39,653 bases of DNA, from positions 1-39,653 of the forward strand of contig JAPDRN010000206.1 in assembly GCA_030247855.1 (NCBI GenBank). The letters run 5' to 3'. This stretch comes from Knufia peltigerae (taxonomy: Eukaryota; Ascomycota; Eurotiomycetes; Chaetothyriales; Trichomeriaceae). The notes under the pieces are model-generated. The model was not told the origin of the DNA. It worked only from the letters and a program-made list of their open reading frames with translations, and did no database searches. Both the position numbers and the translations under genes were made by a program. Below are positions 21,142-30,467 of this stretch, piece after piece (the stretch's first letter is position 1; every line of letters starts with the position of its first letter).

Positions 21142-23484
21142 TCAATGCCGTTGATCCTCATAATCCAACAACGCCGCCAGGATATCCTCTGCATCGCTCA
21201 AGTCTCCTTGCCGAGCCTGTCCTGCAGCCTCTTCGACACACATCGTGGCCGTCTCAATTACAGAACGGCCGTCGTGCGCCCGGATGTGTAAATCGACGAC
21301 GCCGGTGTCTAGCAACGACACGACGGCCTCGAGATTGTGGGTCTGGACCGCGATATGCAAGGCCGTGGTCCTGGCAGCATCGATGGTTAGTGCATTGACT
21401 TGCCGGGGTTGATCGTAGAATTCCAACAGGTATGTCAGTATATTCGCGGACACCTCAGCATCAAGATCTCGTCGAAACTCGGGGTCCCGAGTCTGCAGGC
21501 CCAAGGCACTGACATGTAGTGCGGTCCATCCTTGACTGGGTCCCACGAGAAAATCCGGGGGTGGTGGATGTCCCATCTCCGTCTCCGGATGTAGTAGATA
21601 CTTTAGGCGAGACCGCCAGTCGCGAAGATTGCTTGCTATGATTCGTCCGAGGATGGTCATGGGATGTTGTAACTTCATGTGGCTGGAGAGGGTGAATCGC
21701 GAAAGGGCATTGATATTTGCGCCTTTCTGTCGCAGCAGATCGGCAAGCTTGAAGTTGTTGCTATCGATGGCCACGGCGAGTGGCGTCTCCGTGGGCTCCT
21801 GATCACCGACGGGCTCATAACCGTCGGGCGGCAATCCCAACTCCAGCAGTCTGTTGGCAAGCTCAGGACCGCTGAAATGACAATCCTGGGCGACTGCGTG
21901 CAGGATACACCAGTCAAATCGACTTTGCATACCGGGGCTGTCGATTCTTATATCAATTCTGGCACCTTTATCCAGGAAAAAGTCAAACAGGGTCTTGTTG
22001 TCGCGCCTGATAGCCTCGAAGATGGGAGTAATGCCTCCACCTCGTCCATATGGAGTGTCGATCATGCTAGCACCTTCCATGAACTCGTAGACATGCTCCG
22101 CTGCCTCGTGGAAACCACGATAAGCAGCATAGTGAAGTGGGGACCGCCCGGCCTTGTCGACTCCCTTGACCAGTTGCTGGTAGCTAAGCTCTTCTCCTAG
22201 AAGTTTCAAGGTCTCACGCAGCTGTGCTTTGTATTGTTTTCCCCATCTTACGGCCATCAGAAAGCGGTCAGATCCGTCGATGGCTTCACGGATCAATGCG
22301 GAGAGGCCAATGAGCAAAGACCCCCCAGGTATCTCATCGCTCCGGTTGTGGAGTACCGAGTCATGGCCAGTGTCGAAACATGGCACACGGGGTCTTGGAT
22401 ATTTTGTATCAATGTATATCCTCAAGATTTCATGGTCGTGAAAATAAGCTGCTTGCTCAAACGGGGTGGAGTTCGTGCCGATCCTGCCCCGATCATTGTG
22501 CTTTGCCCCATGGTCCAACAATAACTTGACCAGCACAGCTCTTTTGCGGGAGGTTGCCCAATGCAACGGCGCACCTGCTCCAGGGCAGTCCCAACGATCA
22601 AAGCGGTTTGTGATCATAGTAGCGGCGTAGTCGCAAGATAAGGCCCACCGGGGATCTTGAATATCTGCTCCATTGGTGATCAATCTTGCAAGAAGATCAG
22701 GCAGTTCCGAGTCGGGTATCGAGATTAACCAGTGGAGTACATTCTCTTGCCTCTTCGACGTTAACTTGGCATCGGCGGCCCAGTCGAGCAGATAGTTCAC
22801 AATATCGACATGGCCTGACCGCAAGGCACACAAGAGTGGTGTTTCCCCGTGCGGATTGCGCAGGTTCACGGGAACATCATAGCGGCCTATCAGAAGCTCT
22901 ACAACGTCGGTGCTTCCACCTGAGGCGGCGGCGTGGATCAAAGTGTCTCCTCGAGCGTTGAGAATAATTTCAGATGCCTTCTGTCCAGTTCTCCGGAGAT
23001 GGGCTTCGATGATGGAACGATCCGACAGTTGTGGATAGTTAAATGGTCCGATGATCTTGGTGAAGAAGTCTGCTCCAATCCCACAGGTATGCCTACGGAG
23101 AAATGCTGCCGCACTCTCTGCCATCTCTGGGTCAAGGTCTCTGAGGTCTTCCATGGCTGCCATAGATCCACGCTCAGCACTCCATCTAAGTAGCGACAGT
23201 ATCCCGCCGCCGCAATGATCACCTGCCACATTCACCAGGCGGTATATGATTGCACGGAGTCCTGTAATGCCAGCTCTAGCACCACGATCGCAAGCACGGA
23301 CGGCCTCTCTCGCGTCGAAGAAGCGATCAGAGCCCATCCCGCTCATGAAGCCTGCAGTCAGGAGACTTTCAAGGCGTGGAGTCCAGCCGCGCCTGCGCCG
23401 AGTCGCATCGTTTAACCTCACAATCTGGCCGAACACATCGTTCATAATGTGAGCCTGTATATCTCTCATAGCGATCAACGACAT
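21142..23484 (-). CDS. Ankyrin-repeat protein, probably the C-terminal part of a kinase-ankyrin gene
   Basis: 780 residues from the ATG at 23484. Residues 1-180 are helical, with a distinctive NDVFGQIVRL and AGFMSGMGSDRFFDAREAV region. From about 185 on there are about nine or ten ankyrin repeats (for example DTLIHAAASGGSTDVVELLI, GETPLLCALRSGHVDIVNYL, RSPLHYAAYRGFHEAAEHV, TALHIAVQTHNLEAVVSLL) reaching nearly to the C-terminus. Ankyrin arrays bind other proteins and commonly act as recognition domains. The reading frame stays open above the ATG to a textbook intron end: branch ATACTAAC, then AAACAG ending at 23491. So this ATG need not be the true start. With a 71-nt intron (23561-23491) and a further 40-nt intron it joins the kinase frame in phase. 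If independent, ATG at 23675 (overlapping the kinase 3' end) would also be in frame after the 71-nt intron. Confidence 0.85.
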   Translation of the reverse strand: MSLIAMRDIQAHIMNDVFGQIVRLNDATRRRRGWTPRLESLLTAGFMSGMGSDRFFDAREAVRACDRGARAGITGLRAIIYRLVNVAGDHCGGGILSLLRWSAERGSMAAMEDLRDLDPEMAESAAAFLRRHTCGIGADFFTKIIGPFNYPQLSDRSIIEAHLRRTGQKASEIILNARGDTLIHAAASGGSTDVVELLIGRYDVPVNLRNPHGETPLLCALRSGHVDIVNYLLDWAADAKLTSKRQENVLHWLISIPDSELPDLLARLITNGADIQDPRWALSCDYAATMITNRFDRWDCPGAGAPLHWATSRKRAVLVKLLLDHGAKHNDRGRIGTNSTPFEQAAYFHDHEILRIYIDTKYPRPRVPCFDTGHDSVLHNRSDEIPGGSLLIGLSALIREAIDGSDRFLMAVRWGKQYKAQLRETLKLLGEELSYQQLVKGVDKAGRSPLHYAAYRGFHEAAEHVYEFMEGASMIDTPYGRGGGITPIFEAIRRDNKTLFDFFLDKGARIDIRIDSPGMQSRFDWCILHAVAQDCHFSGPELANRLLELGLPPDGYEPVGDQEPTETPLAVAIDSNNFKLADLLRQKGANINALSRFTLSSHMKLQHPMTILGRIIASNLRDWRSRLKYLLHPETEMGHPPPPDFLVGPSQGWTALHVSALGLQTRDPEFRRDLDAEVSANILTYLLEFYDQPRQVNALTIDAARTTALHIAVQTHNLEAVVSLLDTGVVDLHIRAHDGRSVIETATMCVEEAAGQARQGDLSDAEDILAALLDYEDQRH

Positions 23485-23490
23485 GACGAA

Positions 23491-23561
23491 CTGTTTCTTG
23501 GTTAGTATCGAGTTAACTCGGTAGAAGAATACACACCCCTCCGGACTTCAATAATTCATAC
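23491..23561 (-). other. Candidate 71-nt intron ahead of the ankyrin reading frame
   Basis: On the minus strand the donor GTATGA starts at 23561. The near-perfect branch site ATACTAAC lies around 23501-23509 and the acceptor CAG ends at 23491. Length and signals are typical of fungal introns. The next codons (TTC GTC ATG) are in the ankyrin frame, so splicing here supports a longer N-terminus. Confidence 0.65.
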
Positions 23562-23655
23562 GATCGGGTTGATGTGATAGATTGTGCCCGAGTTTTGAGG
23601 GAAGACCTGTGTTGGTGAGCTGCAGAACAACTTGAACAGAAATGTTGCATGTCGT

Positions 23656-24921
23656 TTACTTGGGATCTCGGCCATACAGTGTCTCTAGATCCACCTTGGC
23701 GGACTCAATACTTCTCTCGTTCGGACAAGGGTGCAGTGTTTGGCCCAAGATCCGGTCGAGACATGCGAAATACGCCTCCTCGGTTATAGTATCCTGATTC
23801 TGAACATCCCCTGCACGAAGAGATTGCTCGCAGCCACAGCTCGTCCTTGTCCCGAAGATACGCAAGAGCTCTAGCTTTGGAATCCAGATAGCCGAAGATG
23901 CCAATTCGGTCAGCTTCTTGTCTGCTGACAGCTTCGCAGCAGCATTTACATAGGGGCGCTTGGTCAGCGTCCGAACCGAAGGCATGCCTGTGGCCGCTTC
24001 ATTCCTGGAGAGCATGAATGTGCTCAGGGGGTCAAACCCATCTATTGCTGTTCGCCAGAGCGTCAGTCCAAATGAGAAGACATCGGCAGCCGAAAGACAC
24101 GCTGTGTCAGAATTTCCTTCCAGGATCTCAGGCGCTGCCCAGAGTACGGTGCCATTCTTGTAGACGTCAAACACTCCCTGACCTCCAGGCAACGCAGATC
24201 CAAAATCAGTCAGTTTAGCACAATACCGCGAGTCGACATGAGCGAATATGAGAACATTCTCACTCTTGAAATCACCATGTACGATATCACATCTGTGAAG
24301 AAATTCAAGTCCTGTGGCCATATCCATGAGTAACCGCATCTTGTGGGAATTGCAGAGCTTCTTTGATTTCTGTAGATCTGCGAGGCATCCAAAGTCGGCA
24401 TACTCAACAATAGGAACCGGTATCATATATGGATGTTCGCCTGGCATGTTGCCCCAAGCCAATCCCAACAGAGTCAACAGGTTCTCGTGTAAGATAGTCG
24501 ATTCATGGGAAAGCACCAAGAAATCTCGCAGAACAGAAGCATATGCTTCGTAAGACTCGGGCATCGCTTCACCTGTCTCGTAAAAATCAACCTTGGGTAT
24601 CTTGTAAATAACTCGGGCTATCATAGATTGCTGCGCTGCCGGCGAGGGGTTTGCGCTCACGGTGACGCCTCGCTGGTGCACGGGTGGTAGTCTGTCGTTC
24701 CGGCATGGAATAATGTCTTTTCTTGTGATGGTGTATGAAATGCCCGAACCAATAGTCACAGACGAGGCAATACTTTGAGCTTCTCGAGCATGTGGTGGTA
24801 AGGCACTCTGATTTTCGTGGAATGTGGCATGACGGGCCAAGTCAATGAAGGTGGAGAGGTTTGGCCGGATTGGGACTGTTGAGGATCGTGGAATAACCTG
24901 AAGTCGTGTAGACGGATTCAT
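23656..24921 (-). CDS. Protein kinase with intact catalytic residues, adjacent to the ankyrin frame
   Basis: 421 residues from the ATG at 24921 (MNPSTRLQV) to TAA at 23656-23658. Kinase motifs: Gly loop IGSGISYT (about 57-64), ATP lysine in VIYKIPK (about K107), catalytic loop HGDFKSENVL (Asp217, Asn222), Mg-binding DFG in LTDFGSAL (about D239), WAAPEIL (about 263-266) and AADVFSFG (Asp280). The HRD arginine is Gly, as in many fungal RIP- or Tyr-kinase-like proteins, but Lys, Asp, Asn and Asp are all present, so it is likely active on Ser/Thr. The N-terminal 50 residues are disordered. The donor-like GTAAAC that overlaps its stop codon (CCCAA|GTAAAC at 23659) could remove the stop and continue into the ankyrin frame. 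A seven-codon upstream reading frame overlaps its start. It shares a 232-bp promoter with the HeLo gene. Confidence 0.85.
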   Translation of the reverse strand: MNPSTRLQVIPRSSTVPIRPNLSTFIDLARHATFHENQSALPPHAREAQSIASSVTIGSGISYTITRKDIIPCRNDRLPPVHQRGVTVSANPSPAAQQSMIARVIYKIPKVDFYETGEAMPESYEAYASVLRDFLVLSHESTILHENLLTLLGLAWGNMPGEHPYMIPVPIVEYADFGCLADLQKSKKLCNSHKMRLLMDMATGLEFLHRCDIVHGDFKSENVLIFAHVDSRYCAKLTDFGSALPGGQGVFDVYKNGTVLWAAPEILEGNSDTACLSAADVFSFGLTLWRTAIDGFDPLSTFMLSRNEAATGMPSVRTLTKRPYVNAAAKLSADKKLTELASSAIWIPKLELLRIFGTRTSCGCEQSLRAGDVQNQDTITEEAYFACLDRILGQTLHPCPNERSIESAKVDLETLYGRDPK

Positions 24922-24941
24922 GGTCCCTTGTACCTCTTCAT
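24918..24941 (-). promoter_or_regulatory. Upstream ORF overlapping the kinase start codon
   Basis: A seven-codon frame (ATG AAG AGG TAC AAG GGA CCA TGA) ends in a TGA that shares bases with the kinase ATG at 24921, as ATGA. Such short overlapping frames can lower translation or couple it by reinitiation. It is functional only if the transcript starts above 24941. Confidence 0.4.
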
Positions 24942-25153
24942 GAACTGTCCTGATAGCAGGAGCCTTCACCCAGGACTTATTCCTGACTTATGTACGGTTG
25001 ATATCATCCGATCGCTCAATCACGTGGGTCAACCCCTCCATTCTGCATTGTGGCTGATTGCCCTTTCAGCTGAAGGGATCAGGCTGAAAAGCCGGCTCAA
25101 TCTTTGCGAAAGTCGAGTTTCATGTCATTGAGCCACTTCAACGCCAGTTCAAG
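24922..25153. promoter_or_regulatory. Shared bidirectional promoter, kinase and HeLo-pseudokinase genes
   Basis: 232 bases separate the two divergent start codons. It contains a CACGTG at 25021-25026 (in the form TCACGTGGG), near its centre. The short distance suggests co-expression. Confidence 0.5.
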
Positions 25154-27004
25154 ATGTCAGTGTTGGGCGAAGTCAGTGCGGCCATTGGGCTAGCGAACTC
25201 CGCCATACATAGAATTCACCAGGGATTCATCCTCATGTCATCGGTGTGGAGGTTTGGAAATGACGCTGATCAACTCCGCCGAAAGATGGAATATGAATTC
25301 CTTCGCTTCTTTATGTGGGAAGAGCAACATGAGTTCTCCAATCTCGAAAATGCAGTAGGCCAGGAAGGCCATCCCGGAATAGCTGTCAAAAATTCCATTA
25401 TCCAGGAGCTCGAGTCGCTTCTTCCAAGAGGAGAGAAGTTTGAGAAAAGGTATAATCTCATAGTCGAGGAGACCAACGAAGACGTGGAGACCCGAGTAGT
25501 CAATATAGGTTGGCCCAGTCTGCCGTCTTGGCTGCAACGAAAGTTCGACACGATGGTTGCCGAAACAATTCACTCGCGGAACGGTACACTAAAAAAGATT
25601 CGTTGGGCAGTGTTCGACAAAGACAGCATGACAAGGCTTGTGCAGGAGATCCATGTCCAGATCAGTGGTCTGCTGGAGATGACAAATCTGGGAATCCAGA
25701 GTCGCATTCTTGGGACCTTGACGTCGATGATTCGGACGGGGATCAAGACCTCGAAAGATGCCGATGACTTGGAATGCCTCTCGCAGCTTGACTTCCCACA
25801 GGACGCTCGTACAGACAGCCAGGGGGAGATTGCGGAGGCGTCTCGACTTTCGAAGCTCAAGTCGAGTCGAATTGCCCTAGGAGTTGACGCGACAAGCATC
25901 GAAATGGAGCAACAGGCAAGCTTCCAAAACTCCGTCGATATCAGGAGAAAAAGAGCCGAGGCATTGAAAATGTTGAAGAAGAAATCTGCCGACTACAGAA
26001 CAAACACCGACTGGGAACGGGTCGGGCCTGGTTTGGAGATTGCGATCGAGAAAGACGGCTCGAAGTGTTGGGTACTCCTCGAGAGAAGACGTATTGAGAA
26101 CCGAGCGAACAAGATCGAGAACGGACGGCGACGTCACCAGATCGAGAGCCTAGCTTTTCTCCTCAGCGAGCTTCGGTCTCCTTCCCTCCACTCCCTTCAC
26201 TGCTCGGGCTTTTACTGGGAAGACGGAAATATCGCCCTGATCTACAGCTTGCCTCCGCCGACTGATCATGAGTCTCCGTCCTCTCCAACTGCGCTGCCAA
26301 ACGTGGTGAGTCTGAATACCGTCCTATCAGACCTCAGTCTGAAGAAGGCGGATCCGACGACACGACGGCAGATCGCTTGCGCCCTGACGAAAGTCATCCT
26401 CCAGCTCCATACCGCCGGCTGGCTTCACAAACAGATAAGGTCCAGCAATATCCTGCTTACCAACTTCATCGAGTCTCGATGGCCAAGTGTACAGTCATTT
26501 CAGGGTCCCTTCCTCGTTGGATATGGCTACTCCCGCCAGATCGGCCCTCACGATATTTCCGATGCGCTCCTCGAAGATGTAGATACGAGGCTCTACAGGC
26601 ACCCCATGTCTGTGGATCTGGAGCAGCAGCAGGACAGTCGGGATGAGTACCGTCCACGTTTCGACTTGTATTCCTTGGGGATGGTGCTGCTCGAAGTTGC
26701 CCTGTGGAAGCCACTCAAGGAGATAGTTCCAGGAATCTTCGGTCTGGTGTTGCACCAGAAGTCTTTCGAGCCGGCAAGTGTCCTCCTTGAACTGCAAGGG
26801 AACGGTCCACGCGACTCTGTCTTGGCCGAGGTTGAGTATTCAGAAGGCTTGGGCTTTGCCAACGTCATACGCTGGTGTCTGGATCCAAGAGAGTTCATCC
26901 ATTCTGTTGAAACAGAAAATCAGCTGGAGCAGGACGAATTTTTAGACACCACGATCACCCTACAAGAAGCAGTACTCACGACCCTAAAAGACGTTAAAGG
27001 ATAG
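25154..27004 (+). CDS. HeLo-domain protein with C-terminal pseudokinase domain (MLKL-like layout)
   Basis: 616 residues in one exon. Residues 1 to about 210 resemble the HeLo (prion-inhibition and propagation) domain of HET-S: a hydrophobic first helix (GEVSAAIGLANSAIHRIHQG), then FGNDADQLRRKMEYEFLRFF and MWEEQHEF, which match the G-x-D, arginine/lysine-rich helix and W-x-E pattern of that family. A helical linker follows. Residues about 290-610 have kinase-fold landmarks but degenerate catalysis: VLLERRR where the ATP lysine motif should be, WLHKQIRSSNILL for HRDxKxxN (no Asp), VGYGYS for DFG, and DLYSLGMVLLEVALW for the F-helix. HeLo domains kill cells by inserting into membranes when activated and are related to the four-helix bundle of MLKL. 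A HeLo plus pseudokinase fusion is therefore a plausible death effector. No prion motif is evident. Confidence 0.85.
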   Translation: MSVLGEVSAAIGLANSAIHRIHQGFILMSSVWRFGNDADQLRRKMEYEFLRFFMWEEQHEFSNLENAVGQEGHPGIAVKNSIIQELESLLPRGEKFEKRYNLIVEETNEDVETRVVNIGWPSLPSWLQRKFDTMVAETIHSRNGTLKKIRWAVFDKDSMTRLVQEIHVQISGLLEMTNLGIQSRILGTLTSMIRTGIKTSKDADDLECLSQLDFPQDARTDSQGEIAEASRLSKLKSSRIALGVDATSIEMEQQASFQNSVDIRRKRAEALKMLKKKSADYRTNTDWERVGPGLEIAIEKDGSKCWVLLERRRIENRANKIENGRRRHQIESLAFLLSELRSPSLHSLHCSGFYWEDGNIALIYSLPPPTDHESPSSPTALPNVVSLNTVLSDLSLKKADPTTRRQIACALTKVILQLHTAGWLHKQIRSSNILLTNFIESRWPSVQSFQGPFLVGYGYSRQIGPHDISDALLEDVDTRLYRHPMSVDLEQQQDSRDEYRPRFDLYSLGMVLLEVALWKPLKEIVPGIFGLVLHQKSFEPASVLLELQGNGPRDSVLAEVEYSEGLGFANVIRWCLDPREFIHSVETENQLEQDEFLDTTITLQEAVLTTLKDVKG

Positions 27005-27433
27005 GGCTAGCTCCATGATGAATTCATCCCGCTCATTTATTGTCTCAGGGTGCATGGAGGTTGGTACATTTATTCGCTTGCGAAGGAGAACCCCGTATGA
27101 AGTGGCGAGAGAGGCAGGCATTCCCTATGCAGAGCACAATAACTCGAGTTATTTTTGATTTTTGCGCAACAAGGGAGACTGAGTAAGTAGCCATAGTAAG
27201 TAGCCATAGTACTCGTCTTCGTAGGTGACTGAAGGGCAACTGGTGGGGGGAGTACCGAGTACTGCTGAAACTTGCTGCGAGAGGTGGTTACCAGTACTCG
27301 TACTCCGTATTACTACTGCTCCGTACAAGGCTGAACTTGCCAAGGCTCTGATGGAAACTCCACTGCGGTAACAAAATAATTTTTCTGAGTCTGCGGAGAG
27401 AGAACGAGCCCCTCCGAATGCGTTGTACATGAC
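27005..27433. other. Intergenic stretch upstream of TSR1
   Basis: 430 bases. It contains a tandem duplication of AGTAAGTAGCCAT at 27182-27207 and one TACTCCGTA at 27301 among degenerate neighbours (GTACTCG, CTCCGTACA). Confidence 0.5.
27182..27207. repeat. Perfect 13-base tandem duplication
   Basis: Two adjacent copies of AGTAAGTAGCCAT lie in the TSR1 upstream region. Confidence 0.85.
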
Positions 27434-29997
27434 ATGTCTCTACCTTTCAGATTCAAAGCTGGAGGTTCTGGAGGCAATTCCACTATGGCGCCAACTATGA
27501 CTTCTGTGCATCATCACAGGAGCACTACGAAACAAGAGCACAAGCCTTACAAATCCCGTCACGCCTCGAAGAGTGCCCTGAAGGATGCGGCGAAAGGTAG
27601 GATGGTCACTCACCGATATTGGGTATTCTTACTGATCAATTCTTAGGCAAAGTAGAAAGTCATCGGGCCAACAAAGGGCAGAGAAAGACTCCTCATCAAC
27701 AAGCCATGTCGAAACTCACCAGACGCAACCAAGCCAAACAAATGCGCATGAACCACAAGGAAAAGAGAGAGGGTGAAGAACATATTTTCCAGGGCACAGA
27801 TGGTGCTGCCAAACATATTGCAATCGTCCCGTTGTCAAGGATGATCGATTCCTATGCCACCATCAAATCCCTCAATCAAGGTGTCGACATCTCCGGCCCT
27901 GATGTTTCCAGTGGCACCGTTCCTGTTCGGATTGAAAGATTTCGTCGGAACCTACTTTACTTACCCGCCACATTCGACCTTCTCAACGCCCTCGATGTTT
28001 GCAAACTGGCCGACTGGGTTGTTTTCGTTCTGGACGCGGAACAAGAGTTTGGCGAAGAGGAGGATTCATTCTTGAGAGCGCTCGAGGGTCAGGGCATCAC
28101 AAATGTCACTGCGGTGGTCAAGGATATAGAGGCCAAGGTTCCTGCTGCAAAAAGGTCTCGCCATATGACAGACCTGAAGATATCCATCGGGCGGTACTTC
28201 CCTGCATTAGACAAGTTGTCAAGCCTCGACAGCAAGTCGGATTGCTCCAACTTGGTGCGGAGCATGTGCACTGCGTCTACGAGAGGAGTCCGATGGAGAG
28301 ACGATAGGAGTTGGATGTTGGTCGAAAATGTGAACTGGGCCAGTGCTGGCGACGGAGCCGACACCACCGCAGTCACTCTCTGTGGCACAATCCGCGGTAA
28401 GGGTCTGAACCCGGACAGGCTGGTCCATGTTCCTGGCTGGGGAGATTTCCAGATCAACGTCATCAGAGAAGTACCTAAGCAAGGACAGAAGCGAAAAGCG
28501 AACGAAATGGACGCAGATGTGCCCGTCAAGGAATGGAGACCTACTGCGGATCAAGACGAATTGGCAGAGCTTGCACCGGAACAAGCAGAGATGCATGATG
28601 TTGCCAGTACGGCTGCTACGACAGAGCACAAGGGCGTTCTACTTGACGACCACCACTATTTCTCTGACGACAACTCTCATATTCCCGCTCCACCAAAGAA
28701 ACTTCCAAAGGGCACCTCGACTTACCAGGCCGCGTGGTATCTGGACGATGTCTCCGATTCTGACTCCGACATGGGAGAGGATGACAACGAGGGCGACGTT
28801 GCTATGGATGCCGCAGATTCCTTGGGTCCCGAAGACGGCGTGGCTATCGCGAATGGCGATGCCATGACTGAAGTGGGACAGTCTGAATACCCAGAGTCCG
28901 AGATGCATGTGGACCAAGATGAAGAGGAAGAAGCTCGTCAGCTGGAAGAATTTAGAGCCGGTCGAAAGAAGGAAGCAGAGGAAGACCTCGAGTTTCCTGA
29001 CGAGATCGAACTTCACCCAGATGTGCTGGCTCGAGAAAGGCTGGCGAAATACCGTGGCCTCAAAAGTCTACGAACGAGTGAGTGGAACCATGCTGAAGAT
29101 GCGGCTCATGAGCCATTCGAATACAAAAGGCTGCTACAAGTTGCCGACTACAAAAAATCCTTGAATTCGGCCCTCAAAGAATCGCTGGCTGGTGGAGTGC
29201 TTGCGGGGACGAAAGTCGAGATTGAACTTCGAAATGTCCACGTGTCACTGGCATCGGCACCGGCACCGGCCTCGATGTTTGCCCTTCTTCGCCACGAACA
29301 CAAACACGCGGTCGTCAACCTCAACTTTACACTCAACTCGGACTTTGACGGCCCCTTGAAATCCAAGGACGAAGTCGTCGTCCAAATCGGCCACCGTAGG
29401 TTGATCATCAATCCCATCTTCTCGGCTTCTGGACAGACACCGAACGACGTGCACAAGTTTGATCGGTTCCTCCATCCAGGTCGAACGGCGATCGCTACGT
29501 TTACGGGACCTCTGACATGGGGTTCTGTGCCTGTACTCGTCTTCCGTCGTGAAGCAGCAACAGCAGCAGTAGCGGCGGCGGCGGCGACCACTGACGATGT
29601 TGTGCCGGCCCTTGTGGATTCGAGTATTGTTTCAGAAGCACCCGGCGGTGTCGTCTCGCCTACACAACAGTTACGACTGATCGGCTCGGCGACGACCCTC
29701 GCCCCTTCATCTTCACGCGTCGTGGCCAAGCGAGTCATCTTGACAGGTCATCCCTTCAAGATCCACAAGAAACTCGTGACTGTGCGGTACATGTTTTTCA
29801 ACCGCGAGGACGTCTTGTGGTTTGCCGCGCTGCCGTTGTGGACGAAGCGTGGCCGACAGGGGTTCATCAAGGAACCTCTCGGTACGCATGGGTATTTCAA
29901 GGCGACGTTCGATGGCAAGATCAACCCTCTCGACGCGGTCGGCGTGAGCTTGTACAAGCGTATATGGCCACGGCCCGCCAGACCTCTTGAGTTTTGA
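27434..29997 (+). CDS. TSR1: Ribosome biogenesis protein Tsr1, two exons
   Basis: Essential factor of cytoplasmic/nucleolar 40S maturation; Tsr1 is a GTPase-like protein without GTPase activity that occupies the eIF5B site on pre-40S. Exon 1 runs 27434-27596 and exon 2 27647-29997, with a 50-nt intron (donor GTAGGA, CTGAT branch, TAG acceptor). Spliced: ...DAAKG|KVESHRANKGQR..., 837 residues. In-frame ATGs at 27485 and 27497 give the usual short Tsr1 N-terminus just before HHHRSTTKQEHKPYKSRHASK, so the true start may be 27485. Also seen: the AARP2CN domain (about RSMCTASTRGVRWRDDRSWM to VPGWGDFQI), an acidic middle, and the C-terminal signature TVRYMFFNREDVLWFAALPL, GFIKEPLGTHGYFKATFD and YKRIWPRPA. 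An Ala/Ser/Thr-rich insertion interrupts the C-terminal domain. Confidence 0.95.
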
Positions 29998-30467
29998 TTG
30001 TGCCTGATATGTCTCTGGCTGATGAAAGAGTTGAAGATGAATTCATAAGGGCTCTCTTTGGGACTAGAATTCTGAGATTTTATGAGATACGAAAGACGAT
30101 AATGACAAAAGAAAGTCGAGGAGGAATGAAAAATGCCATGGCCATACAATGCTCTACTGGTGGTAGACGTGATGATGATTTGATAGTGAATGAATAGAGC
30201 ATGCTAGGGTATAGATTTGATTGCTTTCCCTATCCAAGGTACTTTTGAATTTTAAACTCGAGGTCTATGATGCTTCCCTGCCGGGCTGGCGGTCATACCG
30301 GTCTGAAGGGGAAAGGGGGGGATGGGTCGTGACCCTCGTCCAGAAGTAAAGCATAGAGCAAGAGAGCAATCGATGGGTATGGGAATCCTTGAAATTTCCG
30401 TCTCCCCATGCTAACATGAACCTATCTCATGTGCGGTGTGCCCCTTTTTTTCTGTGTTGCCTTTAGT
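29998..30467. other. Convergent intergenic region, TSR1 and HAUS4
   Basis: 470 bases between two gene ends. A G-run lies near 30310. No gene is evident. Confidence 0.5.
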
